From Streptomyces changanensis (lineage in GTDB: Bacteria; Actinomycetota; Actinomycetes; Streptomycetales; Streptomycetaceae): a stretch of DNA of 64,000 nt. Both the position numbers and the translations under genes were made by a program. Location: positions 1,860,001 through 1,924,000 of the forward strand of contig NZ_CP102332.1 in NCBI RefSeq assembly GCF_024600715.1, read 5' to 3'. This document shows, in pieces, positions 53,677 to 63,743 of this stretch. The notes under the pieces were generated by a model. That model did no database searches. It was not told the DNA's origin and worked only from the letters and a program-made list of their open reading frames with translations. The first letter of the stretch is position 1. Each line of letters begins with the position of its first letter.

Positions 53677-54114
53677 TCAGCGCTTCGACTTCGCCGCCTT
53701 CGGGCTGACCAGGCGAGTGCCGACCCAGTCCTTGCCCGCGTTGATGCTCCGGGTCTGCGACAGGCCCGCGGTCTGCGCGGCCTCGTTGATGTCGCTGGGC
53801 TCGATGTAGCCGTCACGACCGGTCTTGGGCGTCATCAGCCAGATCTGACCGCCCTCCTCGATCAGGCCGATGGCGTCGACCAGCGCGTCCGTGAGGTCGC
53901 CGTCGTCGTCGCGGAACCACAGCACCACGGCGTCTGCGACGTCGTCGTAGTCCTCGTCGACGAGTTCCTGGCCGATGACAGCCTCGATGTCCTCACGGAG
54001 CTCCTGCTCGACATCGTCGTCGTAGCCGATCTCCTGGACCACCTGTCCGGGCTCGAACCCCAGCCTTGCGGCTGGGTTGGTCCGCTCCTCCGCGTGGTCC
54101 GCGGTCGCGCTCAC
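53677..54114 (-). CDS. DUF3052 family protein
   Basis: 145 aa from a GTG at 54114 with AGGAGG upstream. The acidic core (GFEPGQVVQEIGYDDDVEQE, LREDIEAVIGQELVDEDYDD, ADAVVLWFRDDDGDLTDAL) and WLMTPKTGRDGYIEPSDINE match DUF3052, a small actinobacterial family encoded beside aceE or peroxiredoxin genes. Function is unknown. It is divergent from aceE. Confidence 0.88.
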   Translation of the reverse strand: MSATADHAEERTNPAARLGFEPGQVVQEIGYDDDVEQELREDIEAVIGQELVDEDYDDVADAVVLWFRDDDGDLTDALVDAIGLIEEGGQIWLMTPKTGRDGYIEPSDINEAAQTAGLSQTRSINAGKDWVGTRLVSPKAAKSKR

Positions 54115-54548
54115 GGCTTGCCTCCTGATCATGGGTGAGAAAGTACTCGGGCCGCGCGCGTGCGCGTGGCATTGGGCGTAGTCCACACGTGCTGGACGGA
54201 TCGCGCAAGTACCCGGCGACCTAGACCGCCGAAACGGTGACTTTTGGGGCCGTCTTGCCGCAACTCCGGGTACCCACCCTCTCCGCCTTCTGACACACAC
54301 CACACCTCTTGACCCACTTTAGGGGGTTGTATGACGCGGGTGCCCCTCGGGGGCGCGCACCGGGACCGGCGCCGGCACCCGGCTGCGCGCGCGGGCGGCC
54401 GGAGGGCGCGGGTTACCCCAGGGTAGAGATGACGCGCGCGCCCACGGGGTACACGATGGTGGCGACGCCGACCGCAGAGCCGACATCCCGACCGCAATCC
54501 AGTCCTCACGGCACCTCCCGTGACCACCTCGAACAGCGAAGGAACAGC
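54115..54548. promoter_or_regulatory. Divergent intergenic region of DUF3052 and aceE
   Basis: 434 bp. The section 54225-54335 is AT-richer and contains CTTGACCCACTTTAGGGGGTT and TGTATGACG, a possible rightward promoter with suboptimal spacing. 54340-54470 is GC-rich and could be leader sequence; no riboswitch fold is evident. GAAGGAAC precedes the aceE GTG. Confidence 0.4.
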
Positions 54549-57296
54549 GTGGCTTCCGGATCCGATCGCAACCCGATCATCATTGGCGGCCTTCCCAGCC
54601 AGGTCCCGGACTTCGATCCGGAAGAGACCCAGGAATGGCTCGACTCCCTCGACGCCGCCGTCGACGAGCGGGGGCGCGAGCGGGCTCGCTACCTCATGCT
54701 CCGCCTCATCGAGCGCGCCCGCGAGAAGCGCGTGGCCGTGCCCGAGATGCGCAGCTCGGACTACGTCAACACGATCGCCACCAAGGACGAGCCGTTCTTC
54801 CCCGGCAACGAGGAGATCGAACGCCGGATCCTCAACGCCACGCGCTGGAACGCGGCCGTCATGGTCTCCCGCGCGCAGCGCCCCGGCATCGGTGTCGGCG
54901 GGCACATCGCCACCTTCGCCTCGTCGGCCTCCCTGTACGACGTGGGCTTCAACCACTTCTTCCGGGGCAAGGACGAGGGCGACGGCGGCGACCAGATCTT
55001 CTTCCAGGGGCACGCCTCGCCCGGCATCTACGCCCGGGCGTTCCTGCTGGACCGGTTGAGCGAGCCGCAGCTGGACGGCTTCCGCCAGGAGCGGTCGAAG
55101 TACCCGAACGGCCTGTCGTCGTATCCGCACCCCCGGCTGATGCCGGACTTCTGGGAGTTCCCGACCGTCTCGATGGGCCTCGGCCCGCTGGGCGCGATCT
55201 ACCAGGCGCGGATGAACCGCTACATGGAGGCGCGCGGTATCGCCGACACGTCGCGGTCGCACGTGTGGGCGTTCCTCGGCGACGGCGAGATGGACGAGCC
55301 GGAGTCGCTGGGCCAGCTCACCATCGCCGCCCGCGAGGGGCTGGACAACCTCACCTTCGTCGTCAACTGCAACCTGCAGCGCCTGGACGGCCCGGTCCGC
55401 GGCAACGGGAAGATCATCCAGGAGCTGGAGTCGGTCTTCCGCGGCGCCGGATGGAACGTGATCAAGCTGATCTGGGACCGCTCCTGGGACCCGCTGCTGG
55501 CGCAGGACCGGGACGGGACCCTGGTCAACAAGATGAACACGACGCCCGACGGGCAGTTCCAGACGTACGCCACCGAGACCGGCGGCTACATCCGGGAGCA
55601 CTTCTTCGGCGACGACCACCGGCTGCGCGCGATGGTCGAGGGGATGAGCGACCAGCAGCTGCTGCACCTGGGGCGCGGCGGCCACGACCACCGGAAGATC
55701 TACGCGGCGTACGCGGCGGCCAAGGCCCACAAGGGCCAGCCGACGGTGATCCTGGCGCAGACGGTCAAGGGCTGGACCCTCGGCCCCAACTTCGAGGGCC
55801 GCAACGCCACCCACCAGATGAAGAAACTGACGGTGGACGACCTCAAGCGCTTCCGCGACCGGCTGCACCTGCCGATCCCGGACAGTCGGCTGGACTCCGG
55901 CCTCCCACCGTACTTCCACCCGGGGCGCGACTCGGAGGAGATCCAGTACATGCACGACCGCCGCAAGGCGCTGGGCGGGTACGTCCCGACCCGTGTCGTG
56001 CGGTCGCGGCCGTTGGCGCTGCCGGACGACAAGACGTACGCGGCGGTGAAGAAGGGGTCCGGTCAGCAGTCCATCGCCACGACGATGGCGTTCGTACGGC
56101 TGCTGAAGGACCTGATGCGGGACAAGGAGATCGGCAAGCGGTTCGTGCTGATCGCGCCGGACGAGTACCGCACCTTCGGCATGGACTCGTTCTTCCCGAG
56201 CGCCAAGATCTACAACCCGCTGGGCCAGCAGTACGAGGCGGTCGACCGGGAGCTGCTGCTCGCGTACAAGGAGTCGCCGACCGGTCAGATGCTGCACGAC
56301 GGCATCTCCGAGGCGGGGTGCACCGCCTCGCTGATCGCCGCCGGCTCCGCCTACGCGACGCACGGCGAGCCGCTCATCCCGGTCTACGTCTTCTACTCGA
56401 TGTTCGGTTTCCAGCGGACCGGTGACCAGTTCTGGCAGATGGCCGACCAGCTGGCGCGCGGTTTCGTCCTCGGTGCGACCGCCGGCCGCACGACGCTGAC
56501 CGGTGAGGGCCTGCAGCACGCGGACGGTCACTCCCAGCTCCTGGCCTCGACGAACCCGGCGTGCGTCGCGTACGACCCGGCGTTCGGCTTCGAGATCGCC
56601 CACATCGTCCGGGACGGTCTGCGGCGGATGTACGGCTCGTCGAAGGAGCACCCGCACGGCGAGGACGTCTTCTACTACCTGACCGTGTACAACGAGCCGA
56701 TTCAGCACCCGGCGGAGCCGGCCGACGTGGACGTGGAGGGCATCCTCAAGGGCATCCACCGGTTCCGCGCCGGGGAGTCCGGGGACGTCCCGGCGCAGAT
56801 CATGGCGTCCGGCGTGGCGGTGCCGTGGGCCGTGGAGGCGCAGCGCATCCTCGCCGAGGAGTGGAACGTCCGGGCGGACGTGTGGTCGGCGACGTCGTGG
56901 AACGAGCTGCGCCGCGACGCGGTGGAGGCGGAGGAGTACAACCTCCTGCACCCGGAGGAGGAGGCCCGCGTCCCGTTCGTGACGCGGAAGCTCTCGGGCG
57001 CCGAGGGGCCGTTCGTGGCCGTCTCGGACTGGATGCGGTCGGTCCCCGACCAGATCTCCCGGTGGGTGCCCGGCCCGTACAACTCGCTCGGGGCGGACGG
57101 CTTCGGGTTCGCCGACACCCGTGGCGCGGCCCGCCGCTACTTCCACATCGACGCGCAGTCGATCGTGCTGGCGGTGCTCACGGAGCTGGCGCGGCAGGGC
57201 AAGGTGGACCGCTCGGCGCTGAAGCAGGCGGTGGACCGCTACCAGCTGCTCGACGTGTCGGCGGCCGACCCGGGCCCGGAGGGCGGCGACGCCTAG
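54549..57296 (+). CDS. aceE: Pyruvate dehydrogenase E1 component, homodimeric type
   Basis: 915 aa from a GTG at 54549, the usual length of homodimeric E1. The thiamine-diphosphate motif is [16 protein letters not shown] with downstream [19 protein letters not shown]. Other landmarks are [57 protein letters not shown] and [20 protein letters not shown]. It decarboxylates pyruvate and passes the acetyl group to E2 lipoyl domains; E2 and E3 are encoded elsewhere. It appears complete and monocistronic. Confidence 0.97.
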   Translation: MASGSDRNPIIIGGLPSQVPDFDPEETQEWLDSLDAAVDERGRERARYLMLRLIERAREKRVAVPEMRSSDYVNTIATKDEPFFPGNEEIERRILNATRWNAAVMVSRAQRPGIGVGGHIATFASSASLYDVGFNHFFRGKDEGDGGDQIFFQGHASPGIYARAFLLDRLSEPQLDGFRQERSKYPNGLSSYPHPRLMPDFWEFPTVSMGLGPLGAIYQARMNRYMEARGIADTSRSHVWAFLGDGEMDEPESLGQLTIAAREGLDNLTFVVNCNLQRLDGPVRGNGKIIQELESVFRGAGWNVIKLIWDRSWDPLLAQDRDGTLVNKMNTTPDGQFQTYATETGGYIREHFFGDDHRLRAMVEGMSDQQLLHLGRGGHDHRKIYAAYAAAKAHKGQPTVILAQTVKGWTLGPNFEGRNATHQMKKLTVDDLKRFRDRLHLPIPDSRLDSGLPPYFHPGRDSEEIQYMHDRRKALGGYVPTRVVRSRPLALPDDKTYAAVKKGSGQQSIATTMAFVRLLKDLMRDKEIGKRFVLIAPDEYRTFGMDSFFPSAKIYNPLGQQYEAVDRELLLAYKESPTGQMLHDGISEAGCTASLIAAGSAYATHGEPLIPVYVFYSMFGFQRTGDQFWQMADQLARGFVLGATAGRTTLTGEGLQHADGHSQLLASTNPACVAYDPAFGFEIAHIVRDGLRRMYGSSKEHPHGEDVFYYLTVYNEPIQHPAEPADVDVEGILKGIHRFRAGESGDVPAQIMASGVAVPWAVEAQRILAEEWNVRADVWSATSWNELRRDAVEAEEYNLLHPEEEARVPFVTRKLSGAEGPFVAVSDWMRSVPDQISRWVPGPYNSLGADGFGFADTRGAARRYFHIDAQSIVLAVLTELARQGKVDRSALKQAVDRYQLLDVSAADPGPEGGDA

Positions 57297-57377
57297 CAGG
57301 CGGTACGGACGGTACGGCGGCCGGTGGGCCGGGCGCGACGACGCCGGGGCCGCCGGCCGCCGCCTACTATGCGCGGC

Positions 57378-58247
57378 ATGAAGGAAGCGACGGCGCAGGT
57401 CCGGTGGGAGCAGCGCACACAGGGACCCCTGCTCGCCCTGGCGGTGGCCTTCGGTGTCGCGTACGCGGTGTCGATCGTCGCCACGGACGCGGGGCCGTGG
57501 GTCAACGCGGTGTGCATGGGCGTGGAGTGGGTGGTGTGGGCGGCGTTCGCCGTCGACTACGTCGTGCGGCTCCGGCTCGCTCGGTCGCGTTGGCTCTTCG
57601 TGCGCAATCACTGGCTGGACCTCCTGGCGGTGGCGCTTCCGCTGCTCCAGCCGCTGCGGCTGCTGCGGCTGGTCTCGACGCTCCTGCTGGTGGGCCGGCG
57701 GGCCCGGATGTCCTCGCAGGTCACGCTGACGACGTACGTGGCGGGCTCCGTCGCCGGATTGCTGATGTTCGGCTCTCTCGCGGTGCTCCAGGTCGAGCGG
57801 GACGCGCCGGGTGGGAACATCCGGACGTTGGGCGACGCGGTGTGGTGGTCGTTCACCACGATGACGACCGTGGGCTACGGCGACCTCGCCCCGACCACCG
57901 GGCTCGGCCGGCTGCTGGCGGTGGGGCTGATGCTGTCGGGCATCGCGCTGCTGGGTGTGGTCACGGCGAACATCGCCGCCTGGTTCATCTCGCGCTTCGA
58001 TCGGGACGACGCCGAGGAGCGCCGCAGGAACGCCCTCCTGGAGGTGCTGGCCCTGGAGGTGCGCGAGCTCCGCGCCGAGGTCGCCCGCCTCTCGACCGGT
58101 GTGCCCGCTTCACCGTCCGGCGGGCCGGACGGTGACGGTCCGGGCCCCGCCCCGACCCCATGCGGCCCGGGTCCCATGCCGGAGCCGGTCCCGGACGCCG
58201 GAGTCGGGACCGCCCCGGACGCCGAAGTCAGTTCTCCCAGATCTTGA
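57378..58247 (+). CDS. Potassium channel family protein (voltage-gated type)
   Basis: 289 aa. ATG at 57378 is preceded at about the right distance by TACTAT, so the transcript may be leaderless; an ATG at 57369 is an alternative. S1-S4-like helices (ALAVAFGVAYAVSIVAT, VVWAAFAVDYVVRLRLARSRW, with a basic LRLLRLVSTLLLVGRRARM S4-like segment) precede the pore with selectivity filter TTVGYGD and the last helix. A coiled coil and a Pro/Gly-rich tail follow. Its end overlaps the convergent I36 gene by 20 bp. Confidence 0.88.
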   Translation: MKEATAQVRWEQRTQGPLLALAVAFGVAYAVSIVATDAGPWVNAVCMGVEWVVWAAFAVDYVVRLRLARSRWLFVRNHWLDLLAVALPLLQPLRLLRLVSTLLLVGRRARMSSQVTLTTYVAGSVAGLLMFGSLAVLQVERDAPGGNIRTLGDAVWWSFTTMTTVGYGDLAPTTGLGRLLAVGLMLSGIALLGVVTANIAAWFISRFDRDDAEERRRNALLEVLALEVRELRAEVARLSTGVPASPSGGPDGDGPGPAPTPCGPGPMPEPVPDAGVGTAPDAEVSSPRS

Positions 58248-58632
58248 AGGCCCGCACCTGGTAGGGCGACCGCGGCACCCACGTACCGCTGCCGGGATAG
58301 GTCTCGAATTCGCCCGTCTCCGCGCAGGTGGCCGACTGGTACGTCGTGACGGGCCGCCCCGTGCGGTTGGCCAGCGCCCCGGCGGAAGTGCCCGCCGGCA
58401 GCGCGACGCAGCTCTCGACGTCGGTCGAGGCCAGCTCGTGCGTCTGCCGCGCGCCCTTGAACTGCTCCTTGGGCCACAGGCACAGCTGCCCGCTGTCGCA
58501 GGGCCCGAGGGCGGGAGGCGCGGCGTCCGCCGGCGGCGCGCACGTGGTGAGCGCGGCGATGGTCACCGCGCTCACCCCGAGTGCCGCGACGGTGAAGAAG
58601 GGTCGAGAGGACTGCCGAGAGGACATACGCAT
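58228..58632 (-). CDS. Secreted peptidase-inhibitor I36-like protein
   Basis: 134 aa. It has a signal peptide (basic SSRQSSRPFF, hydrophobic VAALGVSAVTIAALTT) with a likely cleavage after PPADAAP. The mature region (PCDSGQLCLWPKEQFKGARQ, ESCVALPAGTSAGALANRTG, SYQVRAFKIW-like end) matches the gamma-crystallin-like I36 inhibitor family of Streptomyces (SMI type). It is secreted and stable, probably disulphide-bonded. Target protease unknown. Confidence 0.75.
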   Translation of the reverse strand: MRMSSRQSSRPFFTVAALGVSAVTIAALTTCAPPADAAPPALGPCDSGQLCLWPKEQFKGARQTHELASTDVESCVALPAGTSAGALANRTGRPVTTYQSATCAETGEFETYPGSGTWVPRSPYQVRAFKIWEN

Positions 58633-58810
58633 GTGGATCTACCCCCATACGAGTAACGCTCCGTGTTCGGTCTCGCCATAGCTTGACTCTGCGTGACGGC
58701 GGTAGGGAAGGGCTGACGGTCGGATTCACCCGGACGGGGGATCGCGCCGTCCCCACCGCTTGGGCGATGTCGGTGAGGAAGGAGACGGAACGGCCGAAGG
58801 TGCACGCGGT

Positions 58811-58838
58811 GGGCCCCGGCACGGATGTGCCGGGGCCC
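58811..58838. terminator. Terminator of the MFS efflux gene
   Basis: Perfect 12-bp stem GGGCCCCGGCAC / GTGCCGGGGCCC with loop GGAT, about 70 bp beyond the MFS stop codon in the leftward direction. The remaining sequence from 58633 to 58909 holds the upstream region of the I36 gene and no further gene. Confidence 0.85.
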
Positions 58839-58909
58839 AGGACGCCTCACCGCCGTCACGTATCGCTTTGCCGCCCGACGACGCGAGGGGCGTGCGCGGC
58901 GGTGTCGCC

Positions 58910-60520
58910 TCAGATGTGGACGCCGCCCCCGCCGGCGTCCGCGTTGACGCCGCGCTTGGTCAACGTCGCGACGAACGCCGCGACGAACGCCACGACCCCG
59001 GCGACGGTGAAGGCCAGCCCCATGCCGGACATGAACGTGTCCTGGATGACCTTGGTGATCGCGGCCAGCACGTCCGGGGTCATCCCCGGCGCCTTGGCGA
59101 GCTCGGCCGGGACGGTGCCGAACTCCGCGGCCTGCTCAAGCTGCGGCGCGGGCGGGACCGGGATGCCGGCCTCCTTCCAGTTCTCCCCGAACTCGGCGTT
59201 GACCTTGGAGGACATCACGGCGCCGAGCACCGCCGTGCCGAGGGCACCGCCGACCTGCATGGCGGCCTGCTGGAGGCCGCCGGCCACACCGGAGAGCTCC
59301 ATCGGGGCGTTGCCCACGATGACCTCCGTCGCGCCCACCATGACCGGGGCGAGGCCGAGGCCGAGCAGGGCGAACCACAGGGACGTGGACAGGGTGCCCG
59401 TGTCCGGGGTGAGCGTGAGCATGCCGAACATGGAGGCCGCGGTGAAGACCATGCCCCCGACCAGCGGGATGCGCGGCCCGAACTTGGTGATGAGGGCGCC
59501 CGCCAGCGGCGAGGAAACGATCATCATCGCCGTGAGCGGCAGCAGGCGCAGGCCGCTGTCGACCGGGCTGAGGCCCTTGACGCCCTGGAGGTAGAACGTC
59601 ACGAAGAACAGGCCGCCCATGAAGGCGAAGGCCATGAGGACCATGAGGACGACGCCCGCGGAGAGCGGGACGGAGCGGAACATGCCGAGGGGAACGAGCG
59701 GCTCGCGCACCTTCTGCTGCCAGAGGGCGAAGAGCCCGAAGAGGACCACCGCGCCGAGCAGGAAGCCCCACGTCTTGCCGCTGCCCCAGCCCCAGCTCTC
59801 ACCGGCCTTGATGATGCCCCAGATCAGGGCGGCCATGGCGGCGGAGAGCAGCACGATGCCCACGACGTCGAAGGAGCGCGGGGCGTTCGCCGCCCGGTGG
59901 TCCTTCAAAATCACGAAGCCGAGGACGAGTGCGACCACACCGACCGGCACGTTGATGAAGAAGACCGACTGCCAGCTGACGTGCTCGACGAGGAGACCGC
60001 CGACGATCGGGCCGCCCGCCGTGGAGGCTCCGATGACCATGCCCCAGATGCCGATGGCCATGTTGAGCTTCTCGGCCGGGAAGGTGGCGCGGAGCAGACC
60101 GAGGGCGGCGGGCATCAGCAGGGCGCCGAAGAGGCCCTGGAGCACGCGGAAGCCGATGACCAGGGCGATCGAGTCCGAGAGGCCGATCGCGGCGGACGAC
60201 GCCGCGAAACCGGCGATGCCTATGAGGAAGGTCTGGCGGTGGCCGAAGCGGTCGCCGAGCTTGCCGGCCGTGATCAGGGCCACGGCGAGGGCGAGCAGAT
60301 AGCCGTTGGTGATCCACTGGACGTCGGCGAGCGTCGCGCCGAGGTCCCGCTGGATCGCCGGATTGGCGATGGCCACGATGGTGCCGTCGAGCGCGACCAT
60401 CATCACACCGACGGCGACACTGAACAGCGTGAGCCACGGGTGGCCCCGCAGGCCCCTGGCCGGTTCGGGCACGGGTTCCGGGTTCTGCGGAGACTTCTGG
60501 ATGGTGGTCTGACCAGTCAT
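58910..60520 (-). CDS. MFS drug transporter, DHA2 (EmrB/QacA) family
   Basis: 536 aa with 14 predicted membrane helices. Diagnostic motifs are VGVMMVALDGTIVAIANPAI in helix 1, LGDRFGHRQTFLIGIAGF (motif A) and GFRVLQGLFGALLMPAALG (motif C region). A large periplasmic loop occurs near residue 470 and a short cytoplasmic tail at the end. Proton-driven efflux of drugs or metabolites is expected. The divergent TetR gene and shared palindrome indicate substrate-inducible control. Confidence 0.93.
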   Translation of the reverse strand: MTGQTTIQKSPQNPEPVPEPARGLRGHPWLTLFSVAVGVMMVALDGTIVAIANPAIQRDLGATLADVQWITNGYLLALAVALITAGKLGDRFGHRQTFLIGIAGFAASSAAIGLSDSIALVIGFRVLQGLFGALLMPAALGLLRATFPAEKLNMAIGIWGMVIGASTAGGPIVGGLLVEHVSWQSVFFINVPVGVVALVLGFVILKDHRAANAPRSFDVVGIVLLSAAMAALIWGIIKAGESWGWGSGKTWGFLLGAVVLFGLFALWQQKVREPLVPLGMFRSVPLSAGVVLMVLMAFAFMGGLFFVTFYLQGVKGLSPVDSGLRLLPLTAMMIVSSPLAGALITKFGPRIPLVGGMVFTAASMFGMLTLTPDTGTLSTSLWFALLGLGLAPVMVGATEVIVGNAPMELSGVAGGLQQAAMQVGGALGTAVLGAVMSSKVNAEFGENWKEAGIPVPPAPQLEQAAEFGTVPAELAKAPGMTPDVLAAITKVIQDTFMSGMGLAFTVAGVVAFVAAFVATLTKRGVNADAGGGGVHI

Positions 60521-60533
60521 ACCGCGAGGCTAA

Positions 60534-60579
60534 TGTCAGTCGCTGACAATTGACAAAGCAATTGGCGCGACGGTAACTG
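60534..60579. promoter_or_regulatory. Divergent TetR/MFS promoters with palindromic operator
   Basis: TGTCAG-TCG-CTGACA (60534-60548) is a perfect palindrome lying in the 17-bp spacer of a leftward promoter (TTGTCA ... TTAGCC on the minus strand) whose start would be at or near the MFS ATG. A rightward promoter fits TTGACA (60550-60555), 18-bp spacer, TAACTG (60574-60579) for the TetR gene. Confidence 0.7.
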
Positions 60580-60634
60580 TCACGTCGCTCACAGATAGGC
60601 TGAGCTGCGAGAGAGGCGAAACGAGGACCATGAA

Positions 60635-61339
60635 GTGACGGTTGAGCAGCCGACCGGGACGGGCTCCGCCACGGGGTTGCGCGAGCGGAAGAAGCAGCGC
60701 ACCCACGCCGCCCTGCTGCGCACCGCACTGGAACTCTTCACCACCCAGGGGTACGAGCAGACGACCGTCGACGAGATCGCCGACGCCGTCGAGGTCTCGC
60801 AGCGGACCTTCTTCCGGTACTTCGCCAGCAAGGAGGACGCCGCCTTCGCCGTCCAGCAGATGGTGGAGCGGCACTTCGTCGCGGCACTGCGCGACCGCCC
60901 GGCGACGGAGGGCCCGTTCGACGCCCTGCGCAACTCCGTCCTCGAGGCGTGGGACACCATCGGCGAGGCGATCACGGAGGTCGTCCCGGTCGAGGTGTAC
61001 CTGCGCATGCTCCAGGTGATCGAGTCGACGCCGCCGCTGCTCGCCGTCCACCTGCGGCGCTCCTTCGAGATGGAGGAGTACATCGCCCGGCTCATCGCGG
61101 AGCGGGAGGGGCTGGACGTCGACACCGACCCCCGTCCGCGCGTCGCCGTCGCCGCCTTCAGCGGCGTCATGCGCGTGACGGGACAGCTGTGGGTGCAAGG
61201 CCGGGAGACCACCTTGGAGGCGATGCGCGCCCTGACCGCGGACTACCTCGACCACATCGGTCCGGCGCTCGCCGGAGACTGGCGTGAAACCGCCGCACAG
61301 GCGGCGCGCACCGGCACGGAGGGGACGGACGCCGGGTGA
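60635..61339 (+). CDS. TetR-family repressor of the adjacent MFS pump
   Basis: 234 aa from a GTG with GAGG eight bases upstream. The N-terminal HTH is classical (THAALLRTALELFTTQGYEQ, TTVDEIADAVEVSQRTFFRYF). The C-terminal domain is helical (FDALRNSVLEAWDTIGEAIT, VAVAAFSGVMRVTGQLWVQG) and would bind the inducer. Divergent orientation and an operator between the two genes support direct repression of the MFS gene and of itself. Confidence 0.92.
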   Translation: MTVEQPTGTGSATGLRERKKQRTHAALLRTALELFTTQGYEQTTVDEIADAVEVSQRTFFRYFASKEDAAFAVQQMVERHFVAALRDRPATEGPFDALRNSVLEAWDTIGEAITEVVPVEVYLRMLQVIESTPPLLAVHLRRSFEMEEYIARLIAEREGLDVDTDPRPRVAVAAFSGVMRVTGQLWVQGRETTLEAMRALTADYLDHIGPALAGDWRETAAQAARTGTEGTDAG

Positions 61340-61477
61340 CCGCGCCGGAGCGGCCGACCCCCGCCGCGTGACGCGGACCAGCAACAGGACGAGCCCTTCC
61401 CCGAAACGCCGCTTCGAACCATGATCTGCGTCACTCGGGTTCCGAGCCCCACTGCTCGTCTCCTAGGGTGTCTCGTA

Positions 61478-62686
61478 GTGACTCCTCCTCTCGCCTTCCA
61501 CCGACTCACCGGCTGGCGCACCGTCCTCGCCCTCTCGGTGGTCTTCGTCCTCCTCACGACGACCGGCTGGACCAGCGGCAAGCGCCCGCGCGGCGCGCCC
61601 CGAGACACCTGGGCCGCCGCGACGGCAGCGTGGCGCACCGACCGGCTCGACGGTCGGGCCCTGCCGGAGCCGACCGCCCCGCCGGCGGCGGTCGCGGCGT
61701 TCTTCGCCGCACTGCGCCCCGCGCAGCGGACGCGACTCGCCGACGCCCACCCGCTCATCGTGGGGAACCTCGACGGAGCGCCGGTGGCCCTGCGCTATCG
61801 GGCCAACCGGATCACGCTCCACCACGCCCTCGCCACCGAGCGCGTCCGCGTCGGTGACCGGGGCCTCTCGACCGAAGGGCACCTCGAGGCCGTCCGCAGG
61901 GCACACCGGTTCGAGGCGCTGCTGTCCCGGGACAGGCAGGTCCTCGCGTTCGACCCGTCGGGACAGGGCCGGGTCGCGGAGGTCTTCGGCGACCTCGTGC
62001 GCGCGCAGCGGATCTCCGTCGTCGTCCCGGGCGTGGACACCAATCTGCTGACGTATCAGAGGACGGCCCGCAGGTACACGGCTCCGTACGGCATGGCCGA
62101 GTCGCTCCACGCCGCCGAACGCGAGGCGGCGCCCGGCGTCCGCACCGCCGTCATCGCGTGGGCCGACTACACCGCCCCCAGCGGTGTCGGCGTGGACGCG
62201 GCGACCGGCCGACTCGCGGCGAGCGGCGCCCTGCGGCTCGTGGCGCTCGCCGAGGCCCTGCCCGGCTCGTCGCGGGTCTCGCTGTTCTGCCACAGCTACG
62301 GCTCGGTGGTGTGCGGCCTCGCCGCGCGCCGGCTGCCCGGCCGGGTGACCGACATCGCGGTCGCCGGCAGCCCGGGCATGCGGGCCGAGACCGCCGCCGC
62401 GCTCGACACCGGGGCCCGGGTGTGGGCCATGCGGGACGCCGACGACTGGATCGCCGACGTGCCTTACCTGGACGTCGGCGGGCTGGGGCACGGCACCGAC
62501 CCGGTGGCCCCCGAGTTCGGCGCGAGGCTGCTGTCCGCCACCGGTGCCGCGGGACACGGCGGGTACTTCCTGCCCGGTACGGAGAGCCTGCGCAACTTCG
62601 CGCGGATCGGGGTCGGCGCGTACGAAAGCGTCAGCTGCGCCGGCGCGGACGACGCCTGCCGCAGTGAATCCTCCGGCGCCGCCTGA
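61478..62686 (+). CDS. Secreted/anchored alpha/beta hydrolase
   Basis: 402 aa from a GTG at 61478, the likely start because a signal-anchor follows (RLTGWRTVLALSVVFVLLTTT). The catalytic region has VSLFCHSYGSVVCGLAARRL (nucleophile Ser in the elbow, Cys-His-Ser-Tyr-Gly instead of Gly-x-Ser-x-Gly). DIAVAGSPGMRAE and WAMRDADDWIADVPYLD provide the Asp region, and GAAGHGGYFLP the likely catalytic His. Layout resembles DUF1023-type hydrolases of actinobacteria. Substrate unknown. Confidence 0.75.
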   Translation: MTPPLAFHRLTGWRTVLALSVVFVLLTTTGWTSGKRPRGAPRDTWAAATAAWRTDRLDGRALPEPTAPPAAVAAFFAALRPAQRTRLADAHPLIVGNLDGAPVALRYRANRITLHHALATERVRVGDRGLSTEGHLEAVRRAHRFEALLSRDRQVLAFDPSGQGRVAEVFGDLVRAQRISVVVPGVDTNLLTYQRTARRYTAPYGMAESLHAAEREAAPGVRTAVIAWADYTAPSGVGVDAATGRLAASGALRLVALAEALPGSSRVSLFCHSYGSVVCGLAARRLPGRVTDIAVAGSPGMRAETAAALDTGARVWAMRDADDWIADVPYLDVGGLGHGTDPVAPEFGARLLSATGAAGHGGYFLPGTESLRNFARIGVGAYESVSCAGADDACRSESSGAA

Positions 62687-62777
62687 CTCCCACCCGCGTA
62701 GAAGTCGGACACGGTAGTCCGTTTCCGCTTCTCTTCCAGGGGCGACGCGCGGGCGCACGCCGCATACGATGAGGCGC

Positions 62778-63635
62778 ATGGGTGATGTGCTGGCCGGAAA
62801 TCATGCCACCTGGGAGTTCGAACCCGACGCCGTGCTCATCCGCTTCGAACGGGGGATCCGCGCGCCGAAGCTCTTCCAGACGCTGCGCGAAAGACGCATC
62901 CCGCACGAGGCGCTGGCGTCGGTGACGCTCGCCCCGGGCAGGCGGGGCACGGTCATGCTCCACGCCGTGCCGCGCGTGGGCGCCGATCCGTTGATGGAAG
63001 TGGCCGGTGGCCAGCTCAAAGAGGGCTGCGACCCCTATCGGTTGGTGTTGCCCGCCGACCGCGAGACGCTCGCCGAGTACTACGCGCACGAGCTGCGCGC
63101 CCGTCTCGGCCGCGAGCGGGACGAGCCGGCCGAGCGGTTCCTGGTGACCGTCCCCGAGCCGCCCCTGCACTTCAAGGCGTACGACGGCAAGGCGTCCTTC
63201 GATGGCCGGAACGTGTCGTTCCGATGGTTCTGGACGGGCGCCTCGACCGCCAAGTGGAAAGCGGGCGACCAGACGTTCGCCGTCAGCGACCTCAGCGGTG
63301 TGGAGTGGCGGTCGCCGGACGGGCTCGACGGCTGCCTGCGGCTCGTCCGGCGCGGTGACGAGCCGCGCCCCGCGCAGGCCGACCAAGACCCGGCAGCGGT
63401 CGTCTTCGGCCTCGGGTATGGGCTGGTGCACGAGTCGCTGCCGTTCGCCGCCGCCGTCCTCCAGGCCGTGCGGACCACGAACGGCGCGGTACCGGTGCCG
63501 GTCCGTGTGGGCGGGCGGCGCGACCCGGCGGACATCGCGGACCGCATCAGACACCTCGGCGAGCTGCATCAGGCAGGCCTCGTGACGGACGAGGAGTTCT
63601 CGGCGAAGAAGGCCGAACTGCTGGCGGAGCTGTAG
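62778..63635 (+). CDS. DUF4429 protein with C-terminal SHOCT domain
   Basis: 285 aa from the ATG at 62778. Two similar beta domains appear: ATWEFEPDAVLIRFERGIRA ... LASVTLAPG and AYDGKASFDGRNVSFRWFWT ... DLSGVEWRSPDG, the duplicated DUF4429 (PH-like) arrangement. The last 35 residues (DIADRIRHLGELHQAGLVTD, EEFSAKKAELLAEL) form a SHOCT motif, a short oligomerisation helix. Soluble, no signal peptide; function not established. Confidence 0.88.
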   Translation: MGDVLAGNHATWEFEPDAVLIRFERGIRAPKLFQTLRERRIPHEALASVTLAPGRRGTVMLHAVPRVGADPLMEVAGGQLKEGCDPYRLVLPADRETLAEYYAHELRARLGRERDEPAERFLVTVPEPPLHFKAYDGKASFDGRNVSFRWFWTGASTAKWKAGDQTFAVSDLSGVEWRSPDGLDGCLRLVRRGDEPRPAQADQDPAAVVFGLGYGLVHESLPFAAAVLQAVRTTNGAVPVPVRVGGRRDPADIADRIRHLGELHQAGLVTDEEFSAKKAELLAEL

Positions 63636-63663
63636 CCGGAGGGCGGGTGGATCGGCGGTGATG

Positions 63664-63706
63664 TCATACCGGGGTATGAGGTCGTGAACTGGCTCCCTGG
63701 TATGAC
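63664..63706. promoter_or_regulatory. TCATACC/GGTATGA palindromic operator plus third half-site
   Basis: TCATACC-GG-GGTATGA (63664-63679) is a perfect inverted repeat; a further half-site GGTATGA lies at 63699-63705, 35 bp downstream. They sit 65-80 bp before the ATG at 63744. Such sites are typical for dimeric response regulators or TetR/LuxR-type proteins; the cognate protein is not visible. Confidence 0.55.
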
Positions 63707-63743
63707 GCCCCGCCGAACGGCCCCTGCCTAGGCTGGCAGGACC

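Noticed and set aside
53677..54303. Longer DUF3052 protein starting further upstream
   Set aside because: Upstream codons run through promoter-like sequence; AGGAGG before the GTG at 54114 and the conserved domain start decide against it.
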